NCBI GenBank assembly: GCA_965194655.1
Contig: OZ239148.1
Span: 806,001-870,000, forward strand
Direction of reading: 5' to 3'
Source: Hahnella lacustris
GTDB lineage: Bacteria; Pseudomonadota; Gammaproteobacteria; Burkholderiales; Burkholderiaceae_A
DNA length: 64,000 nucleotides
Below the pieces are notes generated by a model. The model was not told where the DNA came from and made no database searches. It worked only from the letters and a program-made list of their open reading frames with translations. Both the position numbers and the translations under genes were made by a program. Positions 18,067-26,901 of the stretch are shown here, one piece after another. Within the stretch, counting starts at the first letter, position 1. Every line of letters starts with the position of its first letter.

Positions 18067-18809
18067 ATGCCGTTTTGGGTGAGCAGGAGCCCGCCCCCAC
18101 GAGGCCCATCCGAGACTGCCCAATCGGGGAGGACCCATCGCCAGAAGGTCTGATCGAGTCGACTGTGTCCAGGTCTATGGGTGTGGCCGTGAATGAGTAG
18201 CTCGCTCTGACAGGCCTGAAGACTCTCGATTGCAGCAGAAATCCGCAGATCCATGATCTCGATGGGCTTGGTGGCTTTCGCCGAGTCGCTCTCGGATCGA
18301 ATCTGCCGGGCGGTCGCTAAACGCTGCTCAAGCGGCTGGGCCAGAAATGACGCCTGCCATTCAGGATCACGCGTCAGTGTCCGAAATTGGAGGTAGTCCG
18401 TGTCGTCTAGACAAAGGGCATCTCCGTGGCAAATGAGGGCCGATGTCCCGTCTGGAAGCCGGCCAGCCCACTCATCAGGAAGCAGGCTCGCCCCGCATGC
18501 CTGAGCGAAGCCCGCTCCCAAAAGAAAGTCCCGATTTCCATGCATCAGGCCCACCTTCAGACCCTCGTGGGCATAGCGGGTTAGGGCCTGAGCCACCTGC
18601 TGCGCGGCGTTGCATTCATGGAGCTGATCATCACCCACCCAGGCATCAAAGAGATCGCCCAGGATCCAGAGATGACTGGGCAAGTGCTCCTGGACGGTGC
18701 GATCGATCCAGTCCAGGCAGAAACGGGTGAGGCTTGGGGCCTCGTCTGCAAGATGCAGATCCGAGACCACCAAAACGCGATCTTGTTCGCTGAATGACGG
18801 CCTAAGCAA
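18036..18809 (-). CDS. lpxH: UDP-2,3-diacylglucosamine diphosphatase
   Basis: About 257 aa metallophosphoesterase of lipid A synthesis. Dinuclear metal motifs appear in order: SDLHL, GDLFDAWVGDD, GNRDFL, HGDALC and HGHTHRP. The start is uncertain: no ATG lies close to the conserved core, and TTG at 18809 (MLRPSFSEQDRVLVVSDL), overlapping the ppiB stop region, gives a normal length. An upstream ATG at 18866 would overlap ppiB by 65 bases. Presence of lpxH fits a lipopolysaccharide-bearing cell, as does gmhA. Confidence 0.9.
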   Translation of the reverse strand: MLRPSFSEQDRVLVVSDLHLADEAPSLTRFCLDWIDRTVQEHLPSHLWILGDLFDAWVGDDQLHECNAAQQVAQALTRYAHEGLKVGLMHGNRDFLLGAGFAQACGASLLPDEWAGRLPDGTSALICHGDALCLDDTDYLQFRTLTRDPEWQASFLAQPLEQRLATARQIRSESDSAKATKPIEIMDLRISAAIESLQACQSELLIHGHTHRPGHSRLDQTFWRWVLPDWAVSDGPRGGGLLLTQNGIHSLGVSAPR

Positions 18810-19296
18810 GGACGCGAGCGGACTCGATGATGACTGGCTCCACTGGCACATCTTGATGGAAGCCATGACGGCCGGTCTTCACCGCGCGAATGGCATCAAT
18901 CACATCTTGGCCAGCGGTGACTTCGCCGAAGACGGCGTATCCCCAGCCATCTGCCATGGGAGCGCGGAAGTTCAGAAACTCGTTGTCCGCCACATTGATG
19001 AAGAACTGAGCCGTGGCTGAATGGGGATCGTTTGTACGGGCCATCGCAACGGTGTAGCGTTGATTCTTGAGCCCATTGGCTGCTTCATTGTCGATCGGAT
19101 CGCGGGTTGGCTTCTGGTTCATGTTGGCGTCAAACCCGCCACCCTGAATCATGAAGCCGTCGATCACGCGATGAAAGATGGTGCCGTCAAAGTGACCATC
19201 TTGAACGTACTGAGTGAAGTTCTCGCAGGTCTTGGGTGCCTTTTCGGCATTCAGGGTGAGCGTAAAGCTGCCCATCGAAGTCTTGAATTCAATCAC
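18802..19296 (-). CDS. ppiB: Peptidyl-prolyl cis-trans isomerase, cyclophilin type
   Basis: 164 aa cytoplasmic cyclophilin without signal peptide. Active-site signatures: FHRVIDGFMIQGGGF, QFFINVADNEFLNF and WGYAVFGEV. The start is GTG at 19296, overlapping the stop of the upstream TPR gene (GTGA) and preceded by AAAGGA. A TPR protein-cyclophilin-LpxH order beside cysS is one I know from Burkholderiales. Confidence 0.94.
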   Translation of the reverse strand: MIEFKTSMGSFTLTLNAEKAPKTCENFTQYVQDGHFDGTIFHRVIDGFMIQGGGFDANMNQKPTRDPIDNEAANGLKNQRYTVAMARTNDPHSATAQFFINVADNEFLNFRAPMADGWGYAVFGEVTAGQDVIDAIRAVKTGRHGFHQDVPVEPVIIESARVLA

Positions 19297-19922
19297 GGGA
19301 GTGTCCTTTCGGTTTGAGTGAGTCGGGGAGTGAGCCTCAGCGGTGCGGCCTTGGGTAGGGCCTGAAGGTGCTGCTGCTTTGCACGCAATAAGGCTGAGGG
19401 TTGTCGGGTTGTAAGGCCTCGCTCATACGTTTGAAGGGCGAGCGCTGCGTAGAGATCACCCAGGTTCTCGTAGGCAAGCGAATATCCGGGACGATTCAAC
19501 AGAGCCCGCTCAAGGGCCTCTCGCGCCTTCTGTGACTGACCGGTTCGCTGATAAAGCACGGCCAGATTGTTATGAGGCTCTGCGAGCTCGGGGAACTCGC
19601 TGGAAAAGTCTTCCAGGGCCATGATGGCCTCTGCATCCTGTCCCAATTCGGCCAGGAGTGTGGCCTTGAGAAATCGCCAGACCGGGCTTCGGGGGTTCAC
19701 TTGGAGGGAGGCCTCGATGATGGATTGGGCCCGCTCGAGCGAACGAAGCTCCAGCCACTCCATGGCTTGATTCATCTCGGCCGAGAGGGCGGGAGCCGTG
19801 CGGGAGGCCAGAGGGGACTCGCTCATCTGGGCCCATGCACTGGGCAGGGCTCCGATCAGCAGAACGCCGCTGAGGAGCGCCTTTGCGAGGCGGTCAAAAC
19901 GAACAAGATGCAGACAGGCCAT
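19293..19922 (-). CDS. Exported TPR-repeat protein
   Basis: 209 aa. A signal peptide (residues 1-31, ending ALPSAWA) is followed by about three tetratricopeptide units (PVWRFLKATLLAELGQDAEA, AEPHNNLAVLYQRTGQSQKA, SLAYENLGDLYAALALQTYE). It is probably periplasmic and acts as a protein-binding scaffold; the partner is unknown. The start at 19922 is chosen to place the signal peptide at the N-terminus; another ATG lies at 19946. Translationally coupled to ppiB. Confidence 0.82.
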   Translation of the reverse strand: MACLHLVRFDRLAKALLSGVLLIGALPSAWAQMSESPLASRTAPALSAEMNQAMEWLELRSLERAQSIIEASLQVNPRSPVWRFLKATLLAELGQDAEAIMALEDFSSEFPELAEPHNNLAVLYQRTGQSQKAREALERALLNRPGYSLAYENLGDLYAALALQTYERGLTTRQPSALLRAKQQHLQALPKAAPLRLTPRLTQTERTLP

Positions 19923-19984
19923 AAAATGCGCAGATTCCCACGCCATCTGAGGTGTTAAAGTGGGCAGTCTAGCATGGTGAATTC

Positions 19985-21445
19985 TTGAAATTATTCAATA
20001 CCTTATCTCGGTCTAAGCAGGACTTTACGCCCATCGAGCCGGGCCACGCGCGGGTCTATGTCTGTGGCATCACGGTCTATGACCACTGCCATGTTGGACA
20101 TGCGCGAATGTTGGTCGCCTTTGATTTGTTGCGTCGTTGGCTGATGGCCACGGGGCTGCGTGTGACCTTCGTGCGAAACATCACCGACATCGATGACAAG
20201 ATCATTCGTCGTGCGGTCGAGCGTGGCATCCCCATCTCGCAGCTCACCGAGGAGATGATTCGCTCTATGGCCGAGGACTGCGCTGCGCTTCATATTCTGC
20301 CTCCAGACCATGAACCGCGCGCCACTCAGTACGTCCCTCAAATGCTCTCCATGATTCAACGCCTTGTGCACAAAGGTCTGGCCTATCAGGATGATGTACA
20401 TGGCGAGGCTGGAGATGTTCATTACGCCGTCAGAGGGTTTGCCGGTTATGGACGCCTCTCTGGGAAATCCATCGAGGAGCTTCGCGCAGGGGAGCGGGTG
20501 GCGGTTGCAGAGGGCAAGAGAGACCCATTGGACTTTGTTCTCTGGAAGCGTGCCAAGCCGAATGAACCTCAGGATGCCATCTGGCAGTCCGCTTATGGCC
20601 CTGGTCGGCCGGGTTGGCACATCGAGTGCTCGGCAATGGGCTGTGACCTTCTGGGCTATCCCTTCGACATCCATGGTGGGGGCGCAGACCTTCAGTTTCC
20701 CCACCATGAGAATGAGATCGCGCAATCGGAGGGAGCATATCGCCCCGAGATTGACGAGCCCTTCGTTCGGCTCTGGATGCACAACGGATTTGTTCGGATC
20801 GACGATGAGAAGATGTCCAAGTCCTTGGGTAACTTCTTCACGATCAAAGATGTGCTCGCGCGGGTGCATCCGGAGGTGCTGCGTTGTTTCCTGCTCCGCA
20901 CCCACTACCGGAGCCCTCTGAACTATTCGGACGTGGCCCTTGAAGAGACTCGCCAGAGCTTGGTTCGACTCTATAACGCCTGTGAGGCGGCGGGCCTAGA
21001 TGGCCCCATCGACGCCTCCGCTCGTGCGCTGCTCTCGGAGAGGGCCATGCACTCAGATCATCCTCAAGCCCAGGCGTTTCGTGAGGCCATGAACGACGAT
21101 CTGAACACGCCCGAGGCCTTTGCGGCGCTCTTTGGTCTCGCCAGTGAGGTTCAGAGGCTACAGCCAATGGATCCAGTTCGAGCTCGATCGATGGCAGATC
21201 TGTTGCGCGGTCTTGCGCTGACCCTAGGACTCTTGGAGTATGCGGCTTCCGAAATCAAACAGTCGGGCATGAAGGGCTTATCCCCGCAGGAGATTGAGGA
21301 ACTGATTCAGTCTCGAGCGCAGGCCAAGTCGGAGAAGCGTTATTCCGATGCTGACGCGATTCGTGCAGACTTGATGTCCAAAGGGGTGGTCCTCGAGGAC
21401 AGCCCGCAGGGCACTACGTGGCGATTTGTCGCCCACAGGGAGTGA
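19985..21445 (+). CDS. cysS: Cysteinyl-tRNA synthetase
   Basis: 486 aa class I synthetase. CGITVYDHCHVGHARM combines a zinc-binding cysteine and the HIGH-type motif; the later zinc ligands are in ECSAMG and GGGADLQFPHHENEIAQSE; KMSKSLGNF is the KMSKS loop. Translation probably begins at TTG 19985 (MKLFNTLSRSKQDF), with GGTGA upstream, since no ATG occurs before the catalytic core. accA follows after one base. Confidence 0.96.
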   Translation: MKLFNTLSRSKQDFTPIEPGHARVYVCGITVYDHCHVGHARMLVAFDLLRRWLMATGLRVTFVRNITDIDDKIIRRAVERGIPISQLTEEMIRSMAEDCAALHILPPDHEPRATQYVPQMLSMIQRLVHKGLAYQDDVHGEAGDVHYAVRGFAGYGRLSGKSIEELRAGERVAVAEGKRDPLDFVLWKRAKPNEPQDAIWQSAYGPGRPGWHIECSAMGCDLLGYPFDIHGGGADLQFPHHENEIAQSEGAYRPEIDEPFVRLWMHNGFVRIDDEKMSKSLGNFFTIKDVLARVHPEVLRCFLLRTHYRSPLNYSDVALEETRQSLVRLYNACEAAGLDGPIDASARALLSERAMHSDHPQAQAFREAMNDDLNTPEAFAALFGLASEVQRLQPMDPVRARSMADLLRGLALTLGLLEYAASEIKQSGMKGLSPQEIEELIQSRAQAKSEKRYSDADAIRADLMSKGVVLEDSPQGTTWRFVAHRE

Positions 21446-21446
21446 T

Positions 21447-22409
21447 ATGGCACTGACCTATCTCGATTTTGAGCAGCCGGTTGCAGAGCTTGAGGCAAAG
21501 ATCGAAGAGCTGCGTTTCATGCAGTCTGACGGTGGGATCGACATTGAGGAAGAGGTGGTTCGGCTTCGTCAGAAATCGTCTGAACTGCTCGAGGGCCTAT
21601 ATGGCAAGCTCACGCCGTGGCAGATCTCCCAGGTCGCGCGGCACCCCCAGCGGCCTTACACACTCGATTACCTGGGCCTCGTGGTGACCGATTTTGTGGA
21701 ACTCCACGGCGATCGCTCGTTTGCAGATGACCCCGCCATTGTGGGTGGGCTCGCTCGCTTAGATGGACGTGCAGTGGTGGTGATCGGTCACCAGAAAGGG
21801 CGCGACCTCAAAGAACGGACGTATCGAAACTTCGGCATGCCACGCCCCGAGGGCTATCGAAAGGCCGAGCGCCTGATGAAGCTGGCCGAGAAGTTCGGGC
21901 TGCCCATTCTTACGTTTGTCGATACGCCAGGGGCCTACCCTGGAATCGGTGCCGAGGAGCGAGGCCAGTCGGAGGCCATTGGCCGAAACCTCTTCGTGAT
22001 GGCGGGTCTGCGGGTTCCCTTGATTGCAACTGTCATCGGGGAGGGAGGCTCTGGTGGAGCCCTGGCCATTGCCGTGGCCGACGAGGTTCTCATGCTCCAG
22101 TACTCGACGTATTCCGTGATCTCGCCTGAGGGATGTGCTTCCATTCTCTGGAAAAGTGCGGCTAAGGCAGCTGACGCAGCGGAGTCACTCGGCATCACCG
22201 CAGATCGATTGTCAAAGCTTGGGCTGGTCGATCGTGTCGTTGCGGAGCCGCTCGGAGGTGCACATCGCAGTCCATCAGACATGGCGAACCGCCTCAAGAA
22301 AGAGATTCTCAAGGCCCTCAAAGGTCTCGATGGGCTGACCCCAGAGGCCCTGATGGACCGAAGGCAGCAGAGGCTGCGGGCCTATGGTCGTTTTAAAGAG
22401 GCCGCCTAA
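21447..22409 (+). CDS. accA: Acetyl-CoA carboxylase carboxyltransferase subunit alpha
   Basis: 320 aa, the usual length. With AccD it transfers carboxyl from carboxybiotin to acetyl-CoA, the first step of fatty acid synthesis. Signatures include TPWQISQVARHPQRPYTLDY, GHQKGRD, FGMPRPEGYRKA, DTPGAYPGIGAEERGQSEAI and EGGSGGALAIAVAD. The start at 21447 follows GGGAGTGAT and lies just after the cysS stop. tilS begins inside its last 26 bases. Confidence 0.97.
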   Translation: MALTYLDFEQPVAELEAKIEELRFMQSDGGIDIEEEVVRLRQKSSELLEGLYGKLTPWQISQVARHPQRPYTLDYLGLVVTDFVELHGDRSFADDPAIVGGLARLDGRAVVVIGHQKGRDLKERTYRNFGMPRPEGYRKAERLMKLAEKFGLPILTFVDTPGAYPGIGAEERGQSEAIGRNLFVMAGLRVPLIATVIGEGGSGGALAIAVADEVLMLQYSTYSVISPEGCASILWKSAAKAADAAESLGITADRLSKLGLVDRVVAEPLGGAHRSPSDMANRLKKEILKALKGLDGLTPEALMDRRQQRLRAYGRFKEAA

Positions 22410-23415
22410 GCTCTCCTCGGGCCCACTCCTCGTCGGGGTCTCTGGAGGGCTCGATTCCGCTGTTCTCCTCGACCTCCTCGCAGAGCGCGTGCGACTCGAT
22501 CCCGATTGGCAGGGCATCTCGCTGCATGGGGCCCATGTCCATCATGGCCTGCAACCAGAAGCAGACCGATTCCTCGAGTCGGCTGAGTCGCAATGTCAGC
22601 GGCTGGGGCTACGGCTCTGGATTCGCCATGTTCACATTCCGCAGGAGCAGCAGCAGCTGATGGGCGTTGAAGCTGCGGCTCGAAGTGCTCGCCGCAAGGC
22701 CCTCTCGGAGATGGCTGTGGCAGCTGGGTCGAAGGTGATCGCCTTGGCTCATCACCTCAATGATCAGGTCGAGACCACCTTGCTCCAATGGATGCGTGGG
22801 GCCGGCCTTGAGGGGCTCACTGCCATGCCCGAGTGGAGAGTGAGCGGTCCAGAGGAGATCGCGCTCTGGCGCCCACTGCTTGGGGTCTCCAAGGAGGCCC
22901 TCTCGGAGCTTGGGGAGTCTCGAATGCTCCGGTGGGTTGAAGATCCGTCGAACCAGTCGCCCGACCTGGACCGGAATCGACTGCGCATCGAGGTCATTCC
23001 TCGCCTTATTCGCATGCGCCCGGGAGCCATGGAGGCCATGGGCAGAAGCATCTCCCACCTTCAGTCCGATCGGAGTCTGCTGGAGGATTGGACCTCACTC
23101 GACCTGTCGCGATGCTTGCAGCCCGGGGCTGCGCGTCCATCGCTCTGTCTCTGTGCGCTGAGAGCCATGTCTGACGCGAGAATGACTCGGGTGATTCGCG
23201 CCTGGATTGCGCTGCTGGGCTTTCCCATGCCAGCCACGCGGCGCATGGAGGAGCTCATTCGTCAGCTTCGGGCGGCGGGGCCTGGATCACAGGCAGAGAT
23301 GCGGGTGGTGGCCCCCCAATTTGATGCGGACCGCCCCTTTCGGGTATTTTTGCGGGCTACCTTACTGATTGCAGAGCCTCTGGCTCCGGAAACGCATGTC
23401 CCTCATTGTTCATAA
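22384..23415 (+). CDS. tilS: tRNA(Ile)-lysidine synthase
   Basis: 343 aa. Uses ATP and lysine to convert cytidine 34 of tRNA-Ile(CAU) into lysidine. The PP-loop motif is VSGGLDSAVLLDLL, followed by HVHHGLQPEAD, ARSARRKAL and AHHLNDQVETTLLQWMRG. The C-terminal part is shorter than in E. coli (432 aa). It overlaps accA by 26 bases and lysC by 20 bases; the accA-tilS-lysC order is one seen in betaproteobacteria. Confidence 0.93.
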   Translation: MVVLKRPPKLSSGPLLVGVSGGLDSAVLLDLLAERVRLDPDWQGISLHGAHVHHGLQPEADRFLESAESQCQRLGLRLWIRHVHIPQEQQQLMGVEAAARSARRKALSEMAVAAGSKVIALAHHLNDQVETTLLQWMRGAGLEGLTAMPEWRVSGPEEIALWRPLLGVSKEALSELGESRMLRWVEDPSNQSPDLDRNRLRIEVIPRLIRMRPGAMEAMGRSISHLQSDRSLLEDWTSLDLSRCLQPGAARPSLCLCALRAMSDARMTRVIRAWIALLGFPMPATRRMEELIRQLRAAGPGSQAEMRVVAPQFDADRPFRVFLRATLLIAEPLAPETHVPHCS

Positions 23416-24643
23416 ATACGGTGGAACCTCCATGGGTTCGACCGAACGCATCCAGAATGTGGCCCGTCGAGTGGCGAAATGGCACCGAGCGGGTCACCAG
23501 ATGGTGGTGGTGCCCTCAGCCATGTCAGGAGAAACCAACCGACTCCTCGGCCTGGCCACGGAGATCACCAGTCGACCTGATCCTCGGGAGCTTGATCTCA
23601 TCGCAGCCACGGGGGAGCAAGTCTCGGTTGGTTTGTTGGCCCTCGCGCTTCAGGCTCAAGGCGTGCCGGCGGTCAGCTATGCGGGCTGGCAGGTTCCCAT
23701 CAAGACGGACAGCGCCTACACCAAAGCCCGAATCGAGTCGATCGATGACGCACGGGTGCGCGCCGACTTAGAGGCGGGGAGGGTGGTCATCATCACGGGC
23801 TTTCAGGGGGTCGATGCGCTCGGAAACATCACCACACTTGGGCGCGGGGGGTCAGATACCTCTGCAGTGGCTGTAGCCGCAGCACTGAGGGCGGAGGAAT
23901 GTCTGATCTACACCGACGTGGATGGGGTCTACACCACAGATCCACGCGTCGAGCCACAGGCTAAGCGTCTGCAGAAGATCACCTTTGAGGAAATGTTGGA
24001 GATGGCCAGCCTTGGCTCGAAGGTCTTACAGATTCGCTCGGTGGAGTTTGCGGGCAAGTACAAGGTCAAGACGCGTGTGCTCTCGAGCCTGACCGATCCC
24101 GACATGGATCTTCACACTGAGTCCCAGTCGGGCACCCTGATTACTTACGAGGAAGACGAAACCATGGAGCAGGCCGTTATTTCTGGCATCGCCTTTAACC
24201 GCGATGAGGCCAAGATCACCATTGCCGGTGTGCCGGACAAGCCCGGAATTGCATACAAGATTCTTGGCCCTGTGGCGCAAGCAAACATTGATGTCGACAT
24301 GATCATCCAGAACGCCAGTCACGATGGCATGACTGACTTTTCTTTCACGGTGCATCGAAATGAATTGGCCAAGGCGCTTGAGGTGATTCAGGCGCAGGTG
24401 CAGCCGCAGATTGGCGCGCAGAGCATTTCGAGCGACAGCGAGATCTGTAAGGTGAGCGTCGTGGGGATCGGCATGCGCTCGCACGTCGGCGTGGCCAGTC
24501 AGATGTTTGAGACGCTCGCAGCGGAAGGCATTAACATCCAAATGATCAGCACCAGTGAGATCAAGATCTCGGTCGTGATCGCCGACAAATACATGGAATT
24601 GGCCGTTCGCGCCTTACACAAGGCCTTCGGGTTAGAATCATAG
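23396..24643 (+). CDS. lysC: Aspartate kinase
   Basis: 415 aa. Catalyses the first step of the aspartate family pathway (lysine, methionine, threonine). The kinase domain begins LIVHKYGGTSMGS and contains GFQGVDALGNITTLGRGGSDTS; two ACT domains follow (about 265-340 and 345-415), which normally give feedback inhibition by lysine and threonine. The start at 23396 matches the family N-terminus and overlaps tilS by 20 bases. Confidence 0.97.
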   Translation: MSLIVHKYGGTSMGSTERIQNVARRVAKWHRAGHQMVVVPSAMSGETNRLLGLATEITSRPDPRELDLIAATGEQVSVGLLALALQAQGVPAVSYAGWQVPIKTDSAYTKARIESIDDARVRADLEAGRVVIITGFQGVDALGNITTLGRGGSDTSAVAVAAALRAEECLIYTDVDGVYTTDPRVEPQAKRLQKITFEEMLEMASLGSKVLQIRSVEFAGKYKVKTRVLSSLTDPDMDLHTESQSGTLITYEEDETMEQAVISGIAFNRDEAKITIAGVPDKPGIAYKILGPVAQANIDVDMIIQNASHDGMTDFSFTVHRNELAKALEVIQAQVQPQIGAQSISSDSEICKVSVVGIGMRSHVGVASQMFETLAAEGINIQMISTSEIKISVVIADKYMELAVRALHKAFGLES

Positions 24644-24654
24644 TTTGTCGGCTT

Positions 24655-24745
24655 GGAGACGTGACCGAGAGGCCGAAGGTGCTCCCCTGCTAAGGGAGTA
24701 TGGGCCAAAAGCCCATCGTGGGTTCGAATCCCACCGTCTCCGCCA
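24655..24745 (+). tRNA. tRNA-Ser (anticodon GCU)
   Basis: A 91-base class II tRNA with CCA encoded. The acceptor stem pairs GGAGACG (24655-24661) with CGTCTCC (24735-24741), discriminator G. The anticodon stem is CTCCC/GGGAG around loop CTGCTAA, reading GCT. A long variable arm (ATGGGCC...GGCCCAT-like, near TGGGCC AAAA GCCCA) and the T-arm GGGTTCGAATCCC identify a serine tRNA for AGC/AGU codons. Confidence 0.97.
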
Positions 24746-24755
24746 AGCAACATCG

Positions 24756-24773
24756 CCCGCCACAGCGGGTTTT
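24756..24773 (+). terminator. Weak rho-independent terminator after tRNA-Ser
   Basis: CCCGC CACA GCGGG forms a short perfect 5-bp hairpin followed by four T residues, ending 8 bases before the scpB start. It may end the tRNA transcript or only mark its 3' processing boundary. Confidence 0.5.
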
Positions 24774-24781
24774 CTACAGAC

Positions 24782-25348
24782 ATGAATACGGCCCAAGCAA
24801 AGCAACTGCTCGAGGCCGCCCTTTTGACGAGTTCAGAACCCCTGACCTTGCAGGCGCTTGGGCGGCTCTTTGATGATGCATTCGATGAGGAAACCCTCAG
24901 GGTGCTGCTCGACGATCTCCGACGCGATTGGTCAGACCGCGGGGTGGAGCTTGTCCCCCTCGCCTCGGGCTGGAGATTTCAGTCTCGCCCTGAACTTCGG
25001 GAGGCCCTGGACAAGCTGCGGCAGGAGAAGCCCCCTCGCTATTCGAGGGCAGCGCTCGAGACCTTAGCCATCATTGCCTACCGTCAGCCGGTGACTCGGG
25101 GCGACATTGAGGACATTCGTGGCGTGGCAGTGGCCAGCACGGTTGTGAAATCACTAGAGGACCGGGGCTGGATCGAGGCCATCGGGCATCGAGATGCGCC
25201 TGGTCGACCGGCGCTTTACGGCACCACACGTGCGTTTCTCGATGATCTCGGGCTGCGCTCCCTTGAAGAACTCCCCCCGCTAGAGGAGGGCTGGTCAGAG
25301 GCCGCCTCCGCCATGCTCTTGAGCTCCCCATCTGAAGGACTGACATGA
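24782..25348 (+). CDS. scpB: Segregation and condensation protein B
   Basis: 188 aa winged-helix protein that with ScpA and SMC forms the condensin-like complex. The family core is YSRAALETLAIIAYRQPVTRGDIEDIRGV, followed by LEDRGWIEAIGHRDAPGRPALYGTT. scpA, often adjacent, is not in the window. It is coupled to rluB by an ATGA overlap, a common scpB-rluB arrangement. Confidence 0.93.
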   Translation: MNTAQAKQLLEAALLTSSEPLTLQALGRLFDDAFDEETLRVLLDDLRRDWSDRGVELVPLASGWRFQSRPELREALDKLRQEKPPRYSRAALETLAIIAYRQPVTRGDIEDIRGVAVASTVVKSLEDRGWIEAIGHRDAPGRPALYGTTRAFLDDLGLRSLEELPPLEEGWSEAASAMLLSSPSEGLT

Positions 25349-26784
25349 ACGCTGAATTTGAGCCCAACGAGGCACCCGACGCCGATATGCTTGAGGCGTC
25401 CTCTGCCCACGCCGACCCCTCTGAGGCTGAGGAGGAGGCTGCGCTCAAAAAAGCGGAGGCTGAGTTCTTAGCCAGTCAGGAGTCTGCGCCACCGGTGGAG
25501 GAGGAACTGATCGAGCTTCTTCCTGTGGGGGAGCAGTCGCAGGTTCAGGCCGGCCGGCCGTCTGGACTGAGCTACGACCCGCCCAAATTGCACAAGGTTC
25601 TTGCGGATGCGGGAATTGGGTCGCGGCGGGAAATGGAGGAGCTGATCCTCGCGGGCCGGGTGTCCGTCAACGGCACCCCCGCGCACATCGGCCAGCGCAT
25701 CACACACGCCGATCAGGTCAAGGTGAACGGTAAGCCCATCAAGGTGCGTGTGGAGCCCCCGCCCGTTCGAGTTCTGGCTTACCACAAGCCTTCGGGCGAG
25801 ATCGTGACGAAATCCGACCCCCAGCAGCGGGTCACCGTTTTTCGAAAGCTTCCTCCCGTGAAGTTTGGGCGTTGGATCACGGTTGGTCGGCTCGATGTCA
25901 GCACCGAGGGCTTGCTGTTGTTCACCACCTCTGGTGATCTTGCCAATCGACTGATGCATCCCCGATCCGAGGTCGACCGCGAGTATGCGGTCCGTGTGTT
26001 CGGAGAAATCAGCGACGAGGCCATTCAGCAACTCCAAGACGGCGTTGAACTCTCAGACGGGCCGGCCAAGTTCGACAAGATAGAGTTCGCCGGTGGAGAG
26101 GGCGCTAATCGCTGGCTCAAGGTGGTGATCAAAGAAGGGCGCAACCGAGAGGTCCGTCGCATGTTTGAAGCGGTTGGGCTGACGGTCAGCCGGCTCATCC
26201 GCGTCCGGTACGGACCTATCGCACTGCCCTCCACCCTTCGTCGCGGCCAATCCGCTGACCTCGCACCGGACGCCTTGCAGGCACTGCTCGATTCTGTGGG
26301 AATGAAGCCCCAGGCTCGCCCCAGGGGTCCCAAGGGCAAGGGGGGGCGGGCGGCTGCTCGCATGGTGGCGCCGGGACAGAACGCTCCTCGGGGTGGCGGG
26401 CCTCGCTCTGGTCGAAAGCCTCACAGCGCGACAGAGGGGGCCGTCGTAGCCAAGGGTATGGCGCCAGGCATTCTTGACCACTTACAGACCTCGTCTGAGC
26501 CATTGCGAGAGGGGCACGATGATGACGAGTGGCAACCCAGCGGAGCCGATGCCCATCTGTCTCAGCTGGGTGGTCCGATGAAAAAGCGCCAAGGCGCCAA
26601 AAAGCCCAATCCCCTACAGACCAGTTGGGGCACAGCCAAGCCCAGTGGCCCCTCGCTCTCCGCTCCTCAGAGACCAGGAGGCAAGGGGGGTGGGGGCAAT
26701 GGGGGCAAGAGGCCTGCGCGAGCGAAGCCTGCAGGAGGCCGTGGGTCGGCGGGCGGGCCACGAGGCGGCAAGCGACCCACCTAG
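25345..26784 (+). CDS. rluB: Ribosomal large subunit pseudouridine synthase B, with long tails
   Basis: 479 aa, much longer than the 291 of E. coli RluB. Residues 1-70 are acidic and low in complexity; the S4 RNA-binding domain follows (LHKVLADAGIGSRREMEELI, about 74-130), then the synthase domain with catalytic Asp in GRLDVSTEGLLLFT and the EGRNREVRRMFEAVG motif. The last 160 residues are Gly/Pro/Lys/Arg-rich and look disordered. It modifies a uridine in helix 80-90 region of 23S rRNA (U2605 in E. coli). Charged tails are frequent in betaproteobacterial RluB but their role is not known to me. Confidence 0.92.
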   Translation: MNAEFEPNEAPDADMLEASSAHADPSEAEEEAALKKAEAEFLASQESAPPVEEELIELLPVGEQSQVQAGRPSGLSYDPPKLHKVLADAGIGSRREMEELILAGRVSVNGTPAHIGQRITHADQVKVNGKPIKVRVEPPPVRVLAYHKPSGEIVTKSDPQQRVTVFRKLPPVKFGRWITVGRLDVSTEGLLLFTTSGDLANRLMHPRSEVDREYAVRVFGEISDEAIQQLQDGVELSDGPAKFDKIEFAGGEGANRWLKVVIKEGRNREVRRMFEAVGLTVSRLIRVRYGPIALPSTLRRGQSADLAPDALQALLDSVGMKPQARPRGPKGKGGRAAARMVAPGQNAPRGGGPRSGRKPHSATEGAVVAKGMAPGILDHLQTSSEPLREGHDDDEWQPSGADAHLSQLGGPMKKRQGAKKPNPLQTSWGTAKPSGPSLSAPQRPGGKGGGGNGGKRPARAKPAGGRGSAGGPRGGKRPT

Positions 26785-26791
26785 TTTGAGC

Positions 26792-26821
26792 TTGCTCCAA
26801 TGGCCTGCTGGCCGTTATAAT
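26792..26821 (+). promoter_or_regulatory. Predicted sigma-70 promoter ahead of rimP-nusA-infB
   Basis: TTGCTC (26792-26797) and a perfect TATAAT (26816-26821) are separated by 18 bases. Transcription would start near A26828, only about 12 bases before the terminator hairpin described next. Confidence 0.6.
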
Positions 26822-26839
26822 CCGACCAATCCACGAAAA

Positions 26840-26867
26840 ATGGGCTCCGTAGAGCCCATTTTTTTTT
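26840..26867 (+). terminator. Rho-independent terminator between rluB and rimP
   Basis: ATGGGCTC and GAGCCCAT pair perfectly over 8 bp around loop CGTA, preceded by five A and followed by eight T. It can end the rluB transcript, but lies downstream of the predicted rimP promoter and could act as a leader attenuator. Confidence 0.88.
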
Positions 26868-26901
26868 GGCGTCACGAACGCGAACCCAACAGGAATTCGG
26901 C

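Noticed and set aside
24655..24745. tRNA-Ser as an integration site
   Set aside because: No integrase, no direct repeat of the tRNA 3' end nearby, and ordinary core genes on both sides.
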